The notes beneath the pieces were generated by a model. The model was not told the DNA's origin. It did not search any database and saw only the letters and a program-made list of their open reading frames with translations. From the NCBI GenBank assembly GCA_009780515.1, contig WQZX01000010.1, positions 1 through 64,000 of the forward strand: 64,000 nucleotides of DNA, read 5' to 3'. Both the position numbers and the translations under genes were made by a program. Position 1 is the stretch's first letter, and every line of letters starts with the position of its first letter. This DNA comes from Nocardioidaceae bacterium. GTDB lineage: Bacteria; Actinomycetota; Actinomycetes; Propionibacteriales; Nocardioidaceae. This document shows positions 57,425-64,000 of this stretch, piece by piece.

Positions 57425-58609
57425 TCAGCCCGCACAGGCGCCGGTGGAGACCTCTGCCGTGCTGCTGCGTCCGTCACGGGCGGCGCCGGCGACCTGGTCG
57501 GCGGTGAGCGCATAGCCGGTGTCGCGGTCGGTGACCGAGGCGGCGAAGACCACGCCCGCGACCTTGCCGGCCGGAGTCACGATCGGGCCGCCGGAGTTGC
57601 CGGGGCGGACCAGGCCGCGCAGCGAGTAGACGTCGCGCAGGACCGTGCCGGAGCCGTAGATGTCCGGCGACCGCAGGCGCGGCTCGGCGCGCACACGACC
57701 GCTCTCGACGTCGAACGGGCCGTCCTGCGGGTAGCCCTCGATCGCCACCGGGTCGCGCTCCTGCGCCGCGGACCTGCCGGTCGCGAAGTGGAGCAGGGGC
57801 ACGGCGTGGGTGTCGACGTCGAGGACCGCGATGTCGAGCTCGGGGTCGTAGTGGACGACGTGCGCGATCTCGGTCTGCCCGTCGATCTGCACCTGCGGGT
57901 CGTGGATGCCGGCGACCACGTGGGCGTTGGTCATCACCCGGTCGGGCGCGTAGACGAAGCCGCTGCCCTCGACGCCGCGGCCGCACGAGTTGGCCCCACG
58001 GATCTTGACCACGCTGACGCGGGTCGCGGCGACGCCGGGGTCGGACGGAAGGTTCTTGGGACCCGGCGGGACGTTGACGATCTGCTCCGGCGCGAACGGC
58101 TCGAGATAGCGCGGGAAGAAGCCGGTTCCGACGACGTTGTTGAACGCCTGGAGCGCCCGCGGCGCGGCCTGCGGCAGCGCCGTGTTGACCTTCGAGAGCA
58201 CGTAGGAGTTGCGCACCATCGAGGTGATCGGGCCGATCCGGGTGCCGCTGATCGCCACGCCGAGCGCCCACGCCACCAGCAGCACCGCCAGTGCGCTGAG
58301 CACCGCACCGCCGAGCGCGTCGAGCACCCGCGCGGGGCGCCAGGTGATCTTGTCGCGCACCTTCGCGCCGACGTACTGCAGCAGCGCCTGGCCGAGGGAG
58401 GCGCACAGGATGACGATGAACAGCGCGCCCAGCGAGACCGCGAGCGAGGGGTTCGCTCCACGCAGCACCGTCGGCGCGAGCCAGATGCCGAACAGGCCGC
58501 CGGTCAGCAGGCCGACCGTCGCGAACGCGCCGGTGACGAAGCCCTGCCAGTAGCCGGAGAGGGCGTAGGCCGCGATGAGGACGAGGAGGAGCCAGTCGAG
58601 GAGGTTCAT
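57425..58609 (-). CDS. marP: MarP family membrane serine protease
   Basis: A 394-residue protein. Four membrane helices (residues 1-125, CvpA-like) precede an extracytoplasmic chymotrypsin-like protease. The triad is visible as His in RVMTNAHVVAG, Asp in ELDIAVLDVD and Ser in LVRPGNSGGPIV. A Cys at GANSCGRGVEG and another near the end (STGACAG) could form the disulfide known in MarP. In M. tuberculosis (Rv3671c) it is needed for acid and oxidative stress survival. The following genes keep the mycobacterial order. ATG at 58607-58609. Confidence 0.93.
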   Translation of the reverse strand: MNLLDWLLLVLIAAYALSGYWQGFVTGAFATVGLLTGGLFGIWLAPTVLRGANPSLAVSLGALFIVILCASLGQALLQYVGAKVRDKITWRPARVLDALGGAVLSALAVLLVAWALGVAISGTRIGPITSMVRNSYVLSKVNTALPQAAPRALQAFNNVVGTGFFPRYLEPFAPEQIVNVPPGPKNLPSDPGVAATRVSVVKIRGANSCGRGVEGSGFVYAPDRVMTNAHVVAGIHDPQVQIDGQTEIAHVVHYDPELDIAVLDVDTHAVPLLHFATGRSAAQERDPVAIEGYPQDGPFDVESGRVRAEPRLRSPDIYGSGTVLRDVYSLRGLVRPGNSGGPIVTPAGKVAGVVFAASVTDRDTGYALTADQVAGAARDGRSSTAEVSTGACAG

Positions 58610-58770
58610 CCAGGCATGTCTCCTCGGTCCGCGCCGTCGCGAACGGCGTTTGGCGCCGATGTGGCAAGGCGGCGACGCGCCGACAGAGCGGATCCTCTAT
58701 CAAGCGGCGCCAACGCAGCCAGATCGGATGCGAAACGCCGTGCAGCAGGTGTGGACCGGGGAGACATGCC

Positions 58771-59451
58771 TTAAAGGTCCTCCTTGCGGCGGTCGTACTC
58801 GGCGAGCATGTGGTCGGGCAGCTCGTGGACAGGAGGATCCTGCACCTCCGGCAACCATCCGATGAAGTCGAGGAAGCGCGTCAGGATGCCACCGGTGAAG
58901 CCCCAGAGGATGACGTCCTTGTCCGCGCCGATGAGGAAGCCGGGTCCGACCCAGCCTCCCGGGTGGCGTACGCGGATGCGGTGCTCGGGCGCCACCAGCT
59001 CCTTCAGCGAGACCCGGTGGATGGCGTGGACCTCGGCGGGCGATGCCACCCGGACCGCGCTCGGCTCGCGCCAGTAGCCGATGACGGGGGTCACCGAGAA
59101 GTTCGACGGCGGCAGCCACAGGTCGGGCAGCGACGCGAAGACCTCGACGCCCTCGGGGGCGAGCCCGATCTCCTCCTCGGCCTCCCGCAGCGCGGCCTCC
59201 ACCGGGGTCTCGCCCGGGTCGATGCCACCGCCGGGGAAGGAAACCTGCCCCGGGTGCGAGCGCATGTCGTGGGCACGCTCGGTGAGCAGCACGTCGGGCC
59301 CGTCTTCGCCCTCCCCGAGCAGCATGAGCACGGCGCCCCGCCGTGGGTCGCTGTCCGCGGGAGCCTGGAACGCCGTCAGGTGGCTGCCCTGGATCCGGTC
59401 GGCACCGTCGGCGACGGCGCGCACCCAGTCCGGGAGCGTCGGATCGGTCAT
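58771..59451 (-). CDS. NUDIX hydrolase, CoA pyrophosphatase type
   Basis: A 226-residue Nudix enzyme. The Nudix box is GGIDPGETPVEAALREAEEE followed by IGL. Just before it, LLTERAHDMRSHPGQVSFPGG matches the CoA/acyl-CoA pyrophosphatase signature (LLTxR...RxHxGQVxFPGG). It would split CoA or oxidised CoA into phosphopantetheine and 3',5'-ADP. Its ATG overlaps the TlpA-like gene stop (ATGA). Equivalent to Rv3672c by position. The 161-bp gap to marP has 8-bp arms TTGGCGCC/GGCGCCAA (58650-58657 and 58706-58713) and may carry a marP promoter. Confidence 0.92.
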   Translation of the reverse strand: MTDPTLPDWVRAVADGADRIQGSHLTAFQAPADSDPRRGAVLMLLGEGEDGPDVLLTERAHDMRSHPGQVSFPGGGIDPGETPVEAALREAEEEIGLAPEGVEVFASLPDLWLPPSNFSVTPVIGYWREPSAVRVASPAEVHAIHRVSLKELVAPEHRIRVRHPGGWVGPGFLIGADKDVILWGFTGGILTRFLDFIGWLPEVQDPPVHELPDHMLAEYDRRKEDL

Positions 59452-60095
59452 GGCGTCGCTCCCGCGGCCTGGTGGGACGACAGGCCGATGCCGTGCTGCT
59501 GCGCGAGATCGGCGATCTGCTTGACGGAGTCGAGGCCGCCCATGGTCGGTCCCGAGATGCTGCCGTCGGCCTTGACGAAGTAGAAGAACGGCATCACTCC
59601 CGGCGGCTTCAGGCTCGACTGCTCGAGGTCGCCGCAGGGGTCGGCGAGCAGCGGGTAGTGGACGTCGCTCTGCTTCGCGAGCAGCAGCCCCGCGCTCGGG
59701 ATGGTGTCGAGGTAGTCGACGCCCACGACGCTCACCCGGCCGGCGTACTGCTTGGCGAAGGCGGCGAGCGCCGGCATCTCCTGGCGGCAGGGGCCGCAGG
59801 ACGACGACCAGAAGTTCACGATCGCCGGACCCTTGATGTCGGAGAGTGCGACCCTCTGCTTGCTGCCGAGGCAGCCGAGCGAGGTGGCGGGCATCGATGC
59901 GGCCGGCGCCTTGGCGTCGACGGCCAGGCTGCCCGGCGTGCAGTCGGGGATGCCGGCCTGCTGGCGCAGGCCGACGAGGTCCGAGGACGCCACCGACACG
60001 CTGCAGCCGCCCGCGTGCGGGCTCGAGTCGCAGGAGGTGAGCAGTACGGCGCCGGCGATGATCGCGAAGCACGCCGGCAGGATCCGGGCACGCAT
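59448..60095 (-). CDS. TlpA-like thioredoxin-fold lipoprotein
   Basis: A 215-residue exported thiol-disulfide protein. The signal peptide FAIIAGAVLLTSC ends in a lipobox, so it is a membrane-anchored lipoprotein. The thioredoxin domain has IVNFWSSSCGPCRQEMPAL with the redox pair CGPC, and the cis-Pro region PGVMPFFYFVKADG. Extra cysteines (GGCSVSV, IPDCTPG, SLGCLGS, ADPCGDL) may form structural disulfides. Positional counterpart of Rv3673c. It overlaps both neighbours (ATGA downstream, TGATG with nth). Confidence 0.9.
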   Translation of the reverse strand: MRARILPACFAIIAGAVLLTSCDSSPHAGGCSVSVASSDLVGLRQQAGIPDCTPGSLAVDAKAPAASMPATSLGCLGSKQRVALSDIKGPAIVNFWSSSCGPCRQEMPALAAFAKQYAGRVSVVGVDYLDTIPSAGLLLAKQSDVHYPLLADPCGDLEQSSLKPPGVMPFFYFVKADGSISGPTMGGLDSVKQIADLAQQHGIGLSSHQAAGATP

Positions 60096-60811
60096 CAGTT
60101 GGGCCCCTCGTCGCGGACGAGTGCCTCCGCGAGGGCGGGCTCGATCGGCCCCGCGCCGTACGACGGGCACCACCGCGCCACCGGGCAAGCACCGCACGCG
60201 GGCTTCTTGGCGTGGCAGCGGCGGCGGCCGTGCCAGATCAGGTGGTGGCTGAGCATGGTCCAGTCGCGCTTGGGGAAGAGCGCGCCGACGGCGTGCTCGA
60301 CCTTCACCGGGTCGGTCTCGGTGGTCCAGCCGAGCCGGCGGGCCAGCCGGCCGAAGTGGGTGTCGACGGTGATGCCGGGCAGGTCGAAGGCGTTGCCGAG
60401 CACGACGTTCGCGGTCTTGCGCCCGACGCCGGGCAGGGTGACGAGGTCGTCGAGGCGACCGGGCACCTGGCCGTCGTACGTCTCGACGAGGGCGGCGCTG
60501 AGCTTGAGCAGGCTCTCGGTCTTGGCGCGGAAGAAGCCGAGCGGGCCGATGATCTGCTCGAGGTGCGCGCGGTCGGCGGCGGCCATCGCGGCGGGGTCCG
60601 GATAGGCGGCGAACAGCTTGGGGCGCACCGCGTTGACCCGCTTGTCGGTCGTCTGCGCCGACAGCACCGTCACGACCAGGCACTGGAAGGGGTCGTCGAA
60701 GTCCAGCTCCGCCTTGGCGTCGGGGTAGGTCTCGGCGAGGACCCGGTCGATCTTCCGGGCACGCCGGACCAACTGGGTCGACGTCTCCCCGGAGGTATCG
60801 ATCGGCCGCAC
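60095..60811 (-). CDS. nth: endonuclease III
   Basis: A 238-residue DNA glycosylase/AP lyase for oxidised pyrimidines. The helix-hairpin-helix is LVTLPGVGRKTANVVLGNAF, including the catalytic Lys; the catalytic Asp is in ITVDTHFGRLARRLG. The 4Fe-4S cluster ligands are C-x6-C-x2-C-x5-C in RRCHAKKPACGACPVARWC. The GTG at 60809-60811 gives a normal length with a short N-terminal extension; a start nearer VLAETYPDAK cannot be ruled out. Divergent from crp, as in mycobacteria (Rv3674c/Rv3676). Confidence 0.95.
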   Translation of the reverse strand: MRPIDTSGETSTQLVRRARKIDRVLAETYPDAKAELDFDDPFQCLVVTVLSAQTTDKRVNAVRPKLFAAYPDPAAMAAADRAHLEQIIGPLGFFRAKTESLLKLSAALVETYDGQVPGRLDDLVTLPGVGRKTANVVLGNAFDLPGITVDTHFGRLARRLGWTTETDPVKVEHAVGALFPKRDWTMLSHHLIWHGRRRCHAKKPACGACPVARWCPSYGAGPIEPALAEALVRDEGPN

Positions 60812-60863
60812 GCAGCAAGAGTACGGGGCGCCTCCGACCGCGCCGGGCGAGGCGACGACTAGG

Positions 60864-60879
60864 TGTGAAGTGGACCACT
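60864..60879 (+). promoter_or_regulatory. candidate CRP site in the crp promoter
   Basis: TGTGAAGTGGACCACT has the GTG-N8-CAC core of CRP-family sites. A TAGGAT hexamer at 60883-60888 may be the -10 box, so the site would overlap the -35 region and suggest negative autoregulation. The 147-bp gap also serves nth on the other strand. Confidence 0.4.
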
Positions 60880-60958
60880 GGCTAGGATGCGCTGAGCGGT
60901 ACGCCGGTCGGGCCCCACCAGGGGGTCCCAGTGTGCTGCGGACCAACTGGGAGGAAGC

Positions 60959-61636
60959 GTGGACAACGACGTACTCCGGCAGGCGCCACTGTTCAGCGCT
61001 CTCGACGACGAGGCGATGACGGCCCTCCGATCCTCGATGGGAGAGACGCACCTGCGTCGGGGCGAGGTGCTGTTCCACGAGGGCGACACCGGCGACCGTC
61101 TCTACGTCGTGCTCGACGGCAAGGTGAAGCTCGGCCGCACCTCCTCCGACGGGCGCGAGAACCTCCTCGCGATCATGGGCCCCGGCCAGATGTTCGGCGA
61201 GCTGTCGCTCTTCGACCCGGGCCCGCGCTCCGCGACCGTCACGGCCGTCACCGACGCAGACTTCGCCTCCCTCTCGCACGAGGACCTGCTGCGCTGGCTC
61301 GAGGGCCGCCCGGCCGTCGCCCGCGGCCTGCTCGCGCAGCTGGCCGCGCGCCTGCGCAAGGCCAACGACGTCGTCGCCGACCTGGTCTTCTCCGACGTGC
61401 CCGGCCGCGTGGCCAAGGCGCTGCTCGACCTCGCCGAGCGGTTCGGCCGCACCGCCGACGACGGCGTGCACGTCCACCACGACCTCACCCAGGAGGAGCT
61501 CGCCCAGCTGGTCGGCGCCTCCCGCGAGACGGTCAACAAGGCGCTCGCCGACTTCGCCTCGCGCGGTTGGCTGCGCCTCGAGCCTCGCTCCGTCGTGATC
61601 ATGGACATGGAGCGCATGTCGCGGCGAGCCCGCTGA
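60959..61636 (+). CDS. crp: Crp/Fnr family transcriptional regulator (CRP/GlxR)
   Basis: A 225-residue cAMP receptor protein homologue. The cyclic-nucleotide domain includes GEVLFHEGDTGDRLYVVLDGKVKLGR and the phosphate-binding cassette GPGQMFGELSLFDPGPRSATVTA with the Glu and Arg that contact cAMP. The C-terminal helix-turn-helix is LTQEELAQLVGASRETVNKALADFASRGW with the Arg-Glu-x-x-x-Lys recognition helix. GTG start at 60959 with GGGAGGA upstream. It matches M. tuberculosis CRP (Rv3676) and C. glutamicum GlxR in size, motif and position. Confidence 0.95.
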   Translation: MDNDVLRQAPLFSALDDEAMTALRSSMGETHLRRGEVLFHEGDTGDRLYVVLDGKVKLGRTSSDGRENLLAIMGPGQMFGELSLFDPGPRSATVTAVTDADFASLSHEDLLRWLEGRPAVARGLLAQLAARLRKANDVVADLVFSDVPGRVAKALLDLAERFGRTADDGVHVHHDLTQEELAQLVGASRETVNKALADFASRGWLRLEPRSVVIMDMERMSRRAR

Positions 61637-61734
61637 CCTGGCCGATGTCCCCCGCGCCGACACACGCGCTGCGGCGATCCGGTGTCGCCGGGGGCGTCCT
61701 GCTCGGCGGAGGTCTTCTGTGGAGCAGGCGTCGA

Positions 61735-61766
61735 GCGAGCCTTCCTTACCGGTAAGGAAGGCTCGC
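61735..61766. terminator. perfect 32-bp palindrome between convergent crp and MBL genes
   Basis: GCGAGCCTTCCTTACC is followed directly by its exact complement GGTAAGGAAGGCTCGC. It lies 98 bp after crp and 35 bp before the stop of the opposing gene. It would fold into a very stable hairpin in RNA from either strand, so a bidirectional terminator is likely. The absence of a loop and the AT-rich middle also allow a protein-binding site. Confidence 0.6.
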
Positions 61767-61801
61767 CGTGGCTACCGGTTCCCGCGGCCCCTCCTCGTGC
61801 G

Positions 61802-62623
61802 TCACGACGCGTGGGAGTCGGCCAGGTAGGCCAGCTGGGCACGGACCGACCACTCGGCCGGCACCCACAGCGACTCGTCGACGTCTGCGTAGACGATCTC
61901 GACGACCCGGCGCGGGAGCTCGGTATCCTCGGCGACGTCCGGCGCGAGACGGGTGATGCCCAGGCGCTCCAGCGCCGACTCCACCTGAGCGAGTCGCTCC
62001 CGGCGGTGGGCCTTGTAGAGGTCGAGCACGCCGGCCGCGTCGTCGAGGACCGGGCCGTGGGCCGGCCAGAGCGTCTCGACCCGGCCGTCGCTCACCAGCG
62101 CCCGCATCCGCTCCAGCGACTCGAAGTAGCCGCCGAGGTCGCCGTCGGGGTGCACGATCACGGTGGTGCCACGGCCGAGCACCATGTCACCGGTCAGCAG
62201 CGCGCGGTCGGCGCCGACCAGCAGCGAGATCGAGTCGCGCGTGTGTCCGGGCGTGGTCAGCACCTCGACCGCCAGGTCGCCGGCCGAGAGCACCTCGCCG
62301 TCGACGACCGGGTCCGAGCGCCAGCACTGGTCGGGGTCGAGGGCGCGTACGCCGCAGCCCACGCGGTCCGCGAACGCGCGCGCGCCCTCGGTGTGGTCGA
62401 GGTGGTGGTGCGTGACGACGACGGCCGAGACCTGGCCGGCGGCCTCGGCCACCGCGTCCAGGTGCCCGTCGTCCAGCGGCCCCGGGTCGACCACGATCGA
62501 CGAGGGCGAGCCCGGCTCGCGCAGCACCCAGGTGTTGGTGCCGTCGAGCGTCATCATCCCCGGGTTGGGGGCGAGGACGCAGCGGCCGCGCTCGCCGTAC
62601 TCGCCGCCCGACCAGTCGCCCAT
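61802..62623 (-). CDS. MBL-fold metallo-hydrolase (LACTB2-like)
   Basis: A 273-residue metallo-beta-lactamase-fold enzyme. The two-metal motif is VVVTHHHLDHTEGA (HxHxDH), with further ligands in LTTPGHTRDSISLL and LLTGDMVLG and the late His in LWPAHGPV. N-terminal NPGMMTLDGTNTWVL and the C-terminal winged-helix-like RRRERLAQVESAL fit the LACTB2/Rv3677c group. Its exact substrate is unknown; LACTB2 relatives cleave RNA. ATG at 62621-62623 shares a base with the upstream Nudix gene (TGATG). Confidence 0.92.
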   Translation of the reverse strand: MGDWSGGEYGERGRCVLAPNPGMMTLDGTNTWVLREPGSPSSIVVDPGPLDDGHLDAVAEAAGQVSAVVVTHHHLDHTEGARAFADRVGCGVRALDPDQCWRSDPVVDGEVLSAGDLAVEVLTTPGHTRDSISLLVGADRALLTGDMVLGRGTTVIVHPDGDLGGYFESLERMRALVSDGRVETLWPAHGPVLDDAAGVLDLYKAHRRERLAQVESALERLGITRLAPDVAEDTELPRRVVEIVYADVDESLWVPAEWSVRAQLAYLADSHAS

Positions 62624-63540
62624 CACGGCCGCCCGGGCTCGTCGACGCCGCCGACCGCGTCGACCCGGTCGAGACCCCGCCGCGCCGCCACCAGCGGTCG
62701 GGCGGTCGCCGGCATCGAGAGGGTCCAGCCCTCCCCGAGCGGCTCGACCTGGGGCATGAACATCTCCACCCGCCGCCCGACGGCGGCGCCCAACACGTCC
62801 GAGACGGTCGGGTGCTGGGCGATCTCCAGGCAGGTGATGTACGTCGGCGGCAGCATCGCCAGCGAGCCTTCGTCCGCGCGGTCGGCGGCCTCGCCGACGG
62901 CGAGCCAGGTGACCGAGGACGACTCGGTGGACACGTCGCGGGTTACCTGCCCGGTCGGCAGGCGCGCGACGAAGAACCAGGTGCGGTAGCGCTTCGGCTC
63001 GAAGACCGGGGTCAGCCAGCCGGCCCACACGCCGAGCAGGTCGGTGCGCAGGACCAGGCCGCGCCGGGTCAGGAAGTCGGTGAGCGACAGCTCGCGCGCC
63101 TCCAGCGCGACCCGGTCGGCCTCCCAGTCCTCGCCGCTGGTGTCGGCCACGACCTCGCCGGCCGACGGACCCGCCAGCAGCACGCCCGACTCCTCGAACG
63201 TCTCCCGCACCGCCGCGCACACGAGCGCGAGGGCCGAGGTCTCGTCGACGCCGAGCCAGTCGGCCCACTCAGCCAGCGACGGCCCCGCCCACAGCTCGGT
63301 GGCGAGCGCGTGGTCGCGCGGATCGACTCCGCCGCCGGGGAAGACGGCCATCCCGCCGGCGAAGTCCATGCTCAGCTGGCGGCGCAGCAGGTACGCCTCC
63401 GGCCCGCTCGCCGCGTCTCGCAGCAGCACCACGGTGGCGGCGTTGCGCGGCTCCGCGGCCGAGCGGGTGCCGTCGGCGTACTCCTTGGCGACGTCGGCGA
63501 CTGCCTCCGGCAGGGGGACGGGCGGCAGCGGGATCCTCAT
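62623..63540 (-). CDS. NUDIX hydrolase (NUDT19/RP2-like)
   Basis: A 305-residue Nudix protein. GGMAVFPGGGVDPRDHALATEL and LVCAAVRETFEESGVLLAG are the two halves of a Nudix box split by a roughly 45-residue insertion, as is typical for NUDT19-type enzymes, some of which hydrolyse CoA esters. TVVLLRDAASGPEAYLLRRQLSMDF starts the domain. It overlaps both neighbours (ATGA with ridA, TGATG with the MBL gene), so the three are one operon. The extra gene relative to the M. tuberculosis order is this Nudix hydrolase. Confidence 0.88.
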   Translation of the reverse strand: MRIPLPPVPLPEAVADVAKEYADGTRSAAEPRNAATVVLLRDAASGPEAYLLRRQLSMDFAGGMAVFPGGGVDPRDHALATELWAGPSLAEWADWLGVDETSALALVCAAVRETFEESGVLLAGPSAGEVVADTSGEDWEADRVALEARELSLTDFLTRRGLVLRTDLLGVWAGWLTPVFEPKRYRTWFFVARLPTGQVTRDVSTESSSVTWLAVGEAADRADEGSLAMLPPTYITCLEIAQHPTVSDVLGAAVGRRVEMFMPQVEPLGEGWTLSMPATARPLVAARRGLDRVDAVGGVDEPGRP

Positions 63541-64000
63541 CGCGCCAGGACCTCGGCGATGACCTCGACCTCGACGGGCGCGTCCAGCGGAAGCACGGGC
63601 ACACCGACGGCCGACCGTGCGTGCACGCCGGCCTCGCCGAAGACCTCGCCGAACAGGTTCGAGGCGCCGTTGGCCACCCCGGGCTGGCCGGTGAAGTCCG
63701 GCGTGGAGGCCACGAAGGCGACCACCTTGACGATGCGGACCTGCTCCAGCGACCCGACGACCGAGCGGATCGCCGCCAGGGCGTTCAGCGCGCACTGCCG
63801 GGCGCACTCGGTCGCCACCTCCGCACTGACCTCGCCCCCGACCTTGCCGGTCGCGACGAGCTCACCGGACCGCATCGGGAGCTGCCCCGCCGTGTAGACG
63901 AGAGACCCGGTCCGCACCGCCGGGACGTACGCCGCCACCGGCGGCACCACGTCCGGCACGCTCATGCCGAGCGCAGCGAGCCGCTCCTCGGGACCGGAGC
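63537..64000 (-). CDS. RidA family protein (5' end beyond window)
   Basis: At least 154 residues of a RidA/YjgF/Rv3678c-like protein are visible. The core PPVAAYVPAVRTGSLVYTAGQLPMRSGELVATGKVGGEVSAE (family layout), and ALNALAAIRSVVGSLEQVRIVKVVAFVASTPDFTGQPGVANGAS, with the C-terminal ARSAVGVPVLPLDAPVEVEVIAEVL. An ATG exists at 63963-63965, but the frame stays open upstream and reads SGPEERLAALG just before it, matching the usual N-terminus of this subgroup. The true start is therefore right of the window. RidA proteins hydrolyse reactive enamines/imines. Confidence 0.9.
   Translation of the reverse strand, partial: SGPEERLAALGMSVPDVVPPVAAYVPAVRTGSLVYTAGQLPMRSGELVATGKVGGEVSAEVATECARQCALNALAAIRSVVGSLEQVRIVKVVAFVASTPDFTGQPGVANGASNLFGEVFGEAGVHARSAVGVPVLPLDAPVEVEVIAEVLAR

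Noticed and set aside
63537..63965. RidA-like gene starting at the ATG 63963-63965
   Set aside because: The frame continues upstream with SGPEERLAALG, the usual N-terminal motif of this subgroup, so the gene is treated as cut by the right edge.
1..64000. tRNA, rRNA, riboswitches, prophage or integrase genes
   Set aside because: I looked for tRNA-like T-loop and anticodon patterns, recombinase motifs and T-box or other riboswitch cores and saw none convincing by eye; a covariance-model scan would be decisive.

Overview
The window comes from a very GC-rich actinobacterium, most likely a Nocardioides-like member of the Nocardioidaceae. The grounds are GC-rich third codon positions, frequent GTG starts, chains of ATGA/GTGA/TGATG gene overlaps, an actinobacterial recC-recB-recD operon, GTP-type PEP carboxykinase, an F420-type deazaflavin oxidoreductase, MenB, and a marP-nudix-tlpA-nth-crp-MBL-ridA block ordered as in Mycobacterium tuberculosis Rv3671c-Rv3678c. 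Short dispersed repeats around a TCGACAAGCTCGA-like core lie in several gaps and appear inside recB and recC. I see no rRNA, tRNA, CRISPR array, complete insertion sequence or prophage.

Layout. 1-13 kb: menB (3' end cut by the window edge), a DUF4870 membrane protein, two small flavin/deazaflavin oxidoreductases, an ACT protein, the recCBD operon, and small membrane and redox genes. 13.6-17 kb: a six-TM/HAMP class III adenylate cyclase coupled to a KstD-like flavoprotein. 17-20 kb: a copper group (CopC-CopD fusion, YcnI, and a His-rich membrane-anchored protein). 20-25 kb: a zinc alcohol dehydrogenase, a decayed 0.6 kb stretch, pckG and a CHAD protein. 25-28.4 kb: a divergent aldehyde dehydrogenase / omega-aminotransferase pair, probably for putrescine or GABA. 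A polyamine-type ABC importer (potABCD-like) with an Lrp regulator at 45.2-50 kb probably supplies it.

28.6-45.2 kb is a catabolic island and the most interesting part. A MarR regulator and an aldonolactone oxidase face a forward operon: a UGSC-family protein with a Cys-Gly-Ser-Cys motif, an uncharacterised 374-aa partner, a thioredoxin-reductase-like flavoprotein, a CaiB-type CoA transferase, two acyl-CoA dehydrogenases, an enoyl-CoA hydratase and an SDR. It meets, stop codon to stop codon, a reverse meta-cleavage operon (MhpA-like hydroxylase, VOC extradiol dioxygenase, C-C hydrolase, hydratase, aldolase, acylating acetaldehyde dehydrogenase) under a divergent TetR. Together they look able to shorten a side chain as CoA thioesters, hydroxylate and open an aromatic ring, and release pyruvate and acetyl-CoA. 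The substrate cannot be read from sequence.

50-64 kb: an old yellow enzyme homologue, an MpaB/DUF2236 protein, a four-gene ABC-exporter operon behind a striking CCCCCAT-N6-ATGGGGG palindrome but with no regulator of its own, a second acyl-CoA dehydrogenase/enoyl-CoA hydratase pair, and the conserved marP-to-ridA block. That block includes crp, whose product could bind two CRP-like sites in the window (before pckG and before crp itself). The ridA start lies beyond the right edge.
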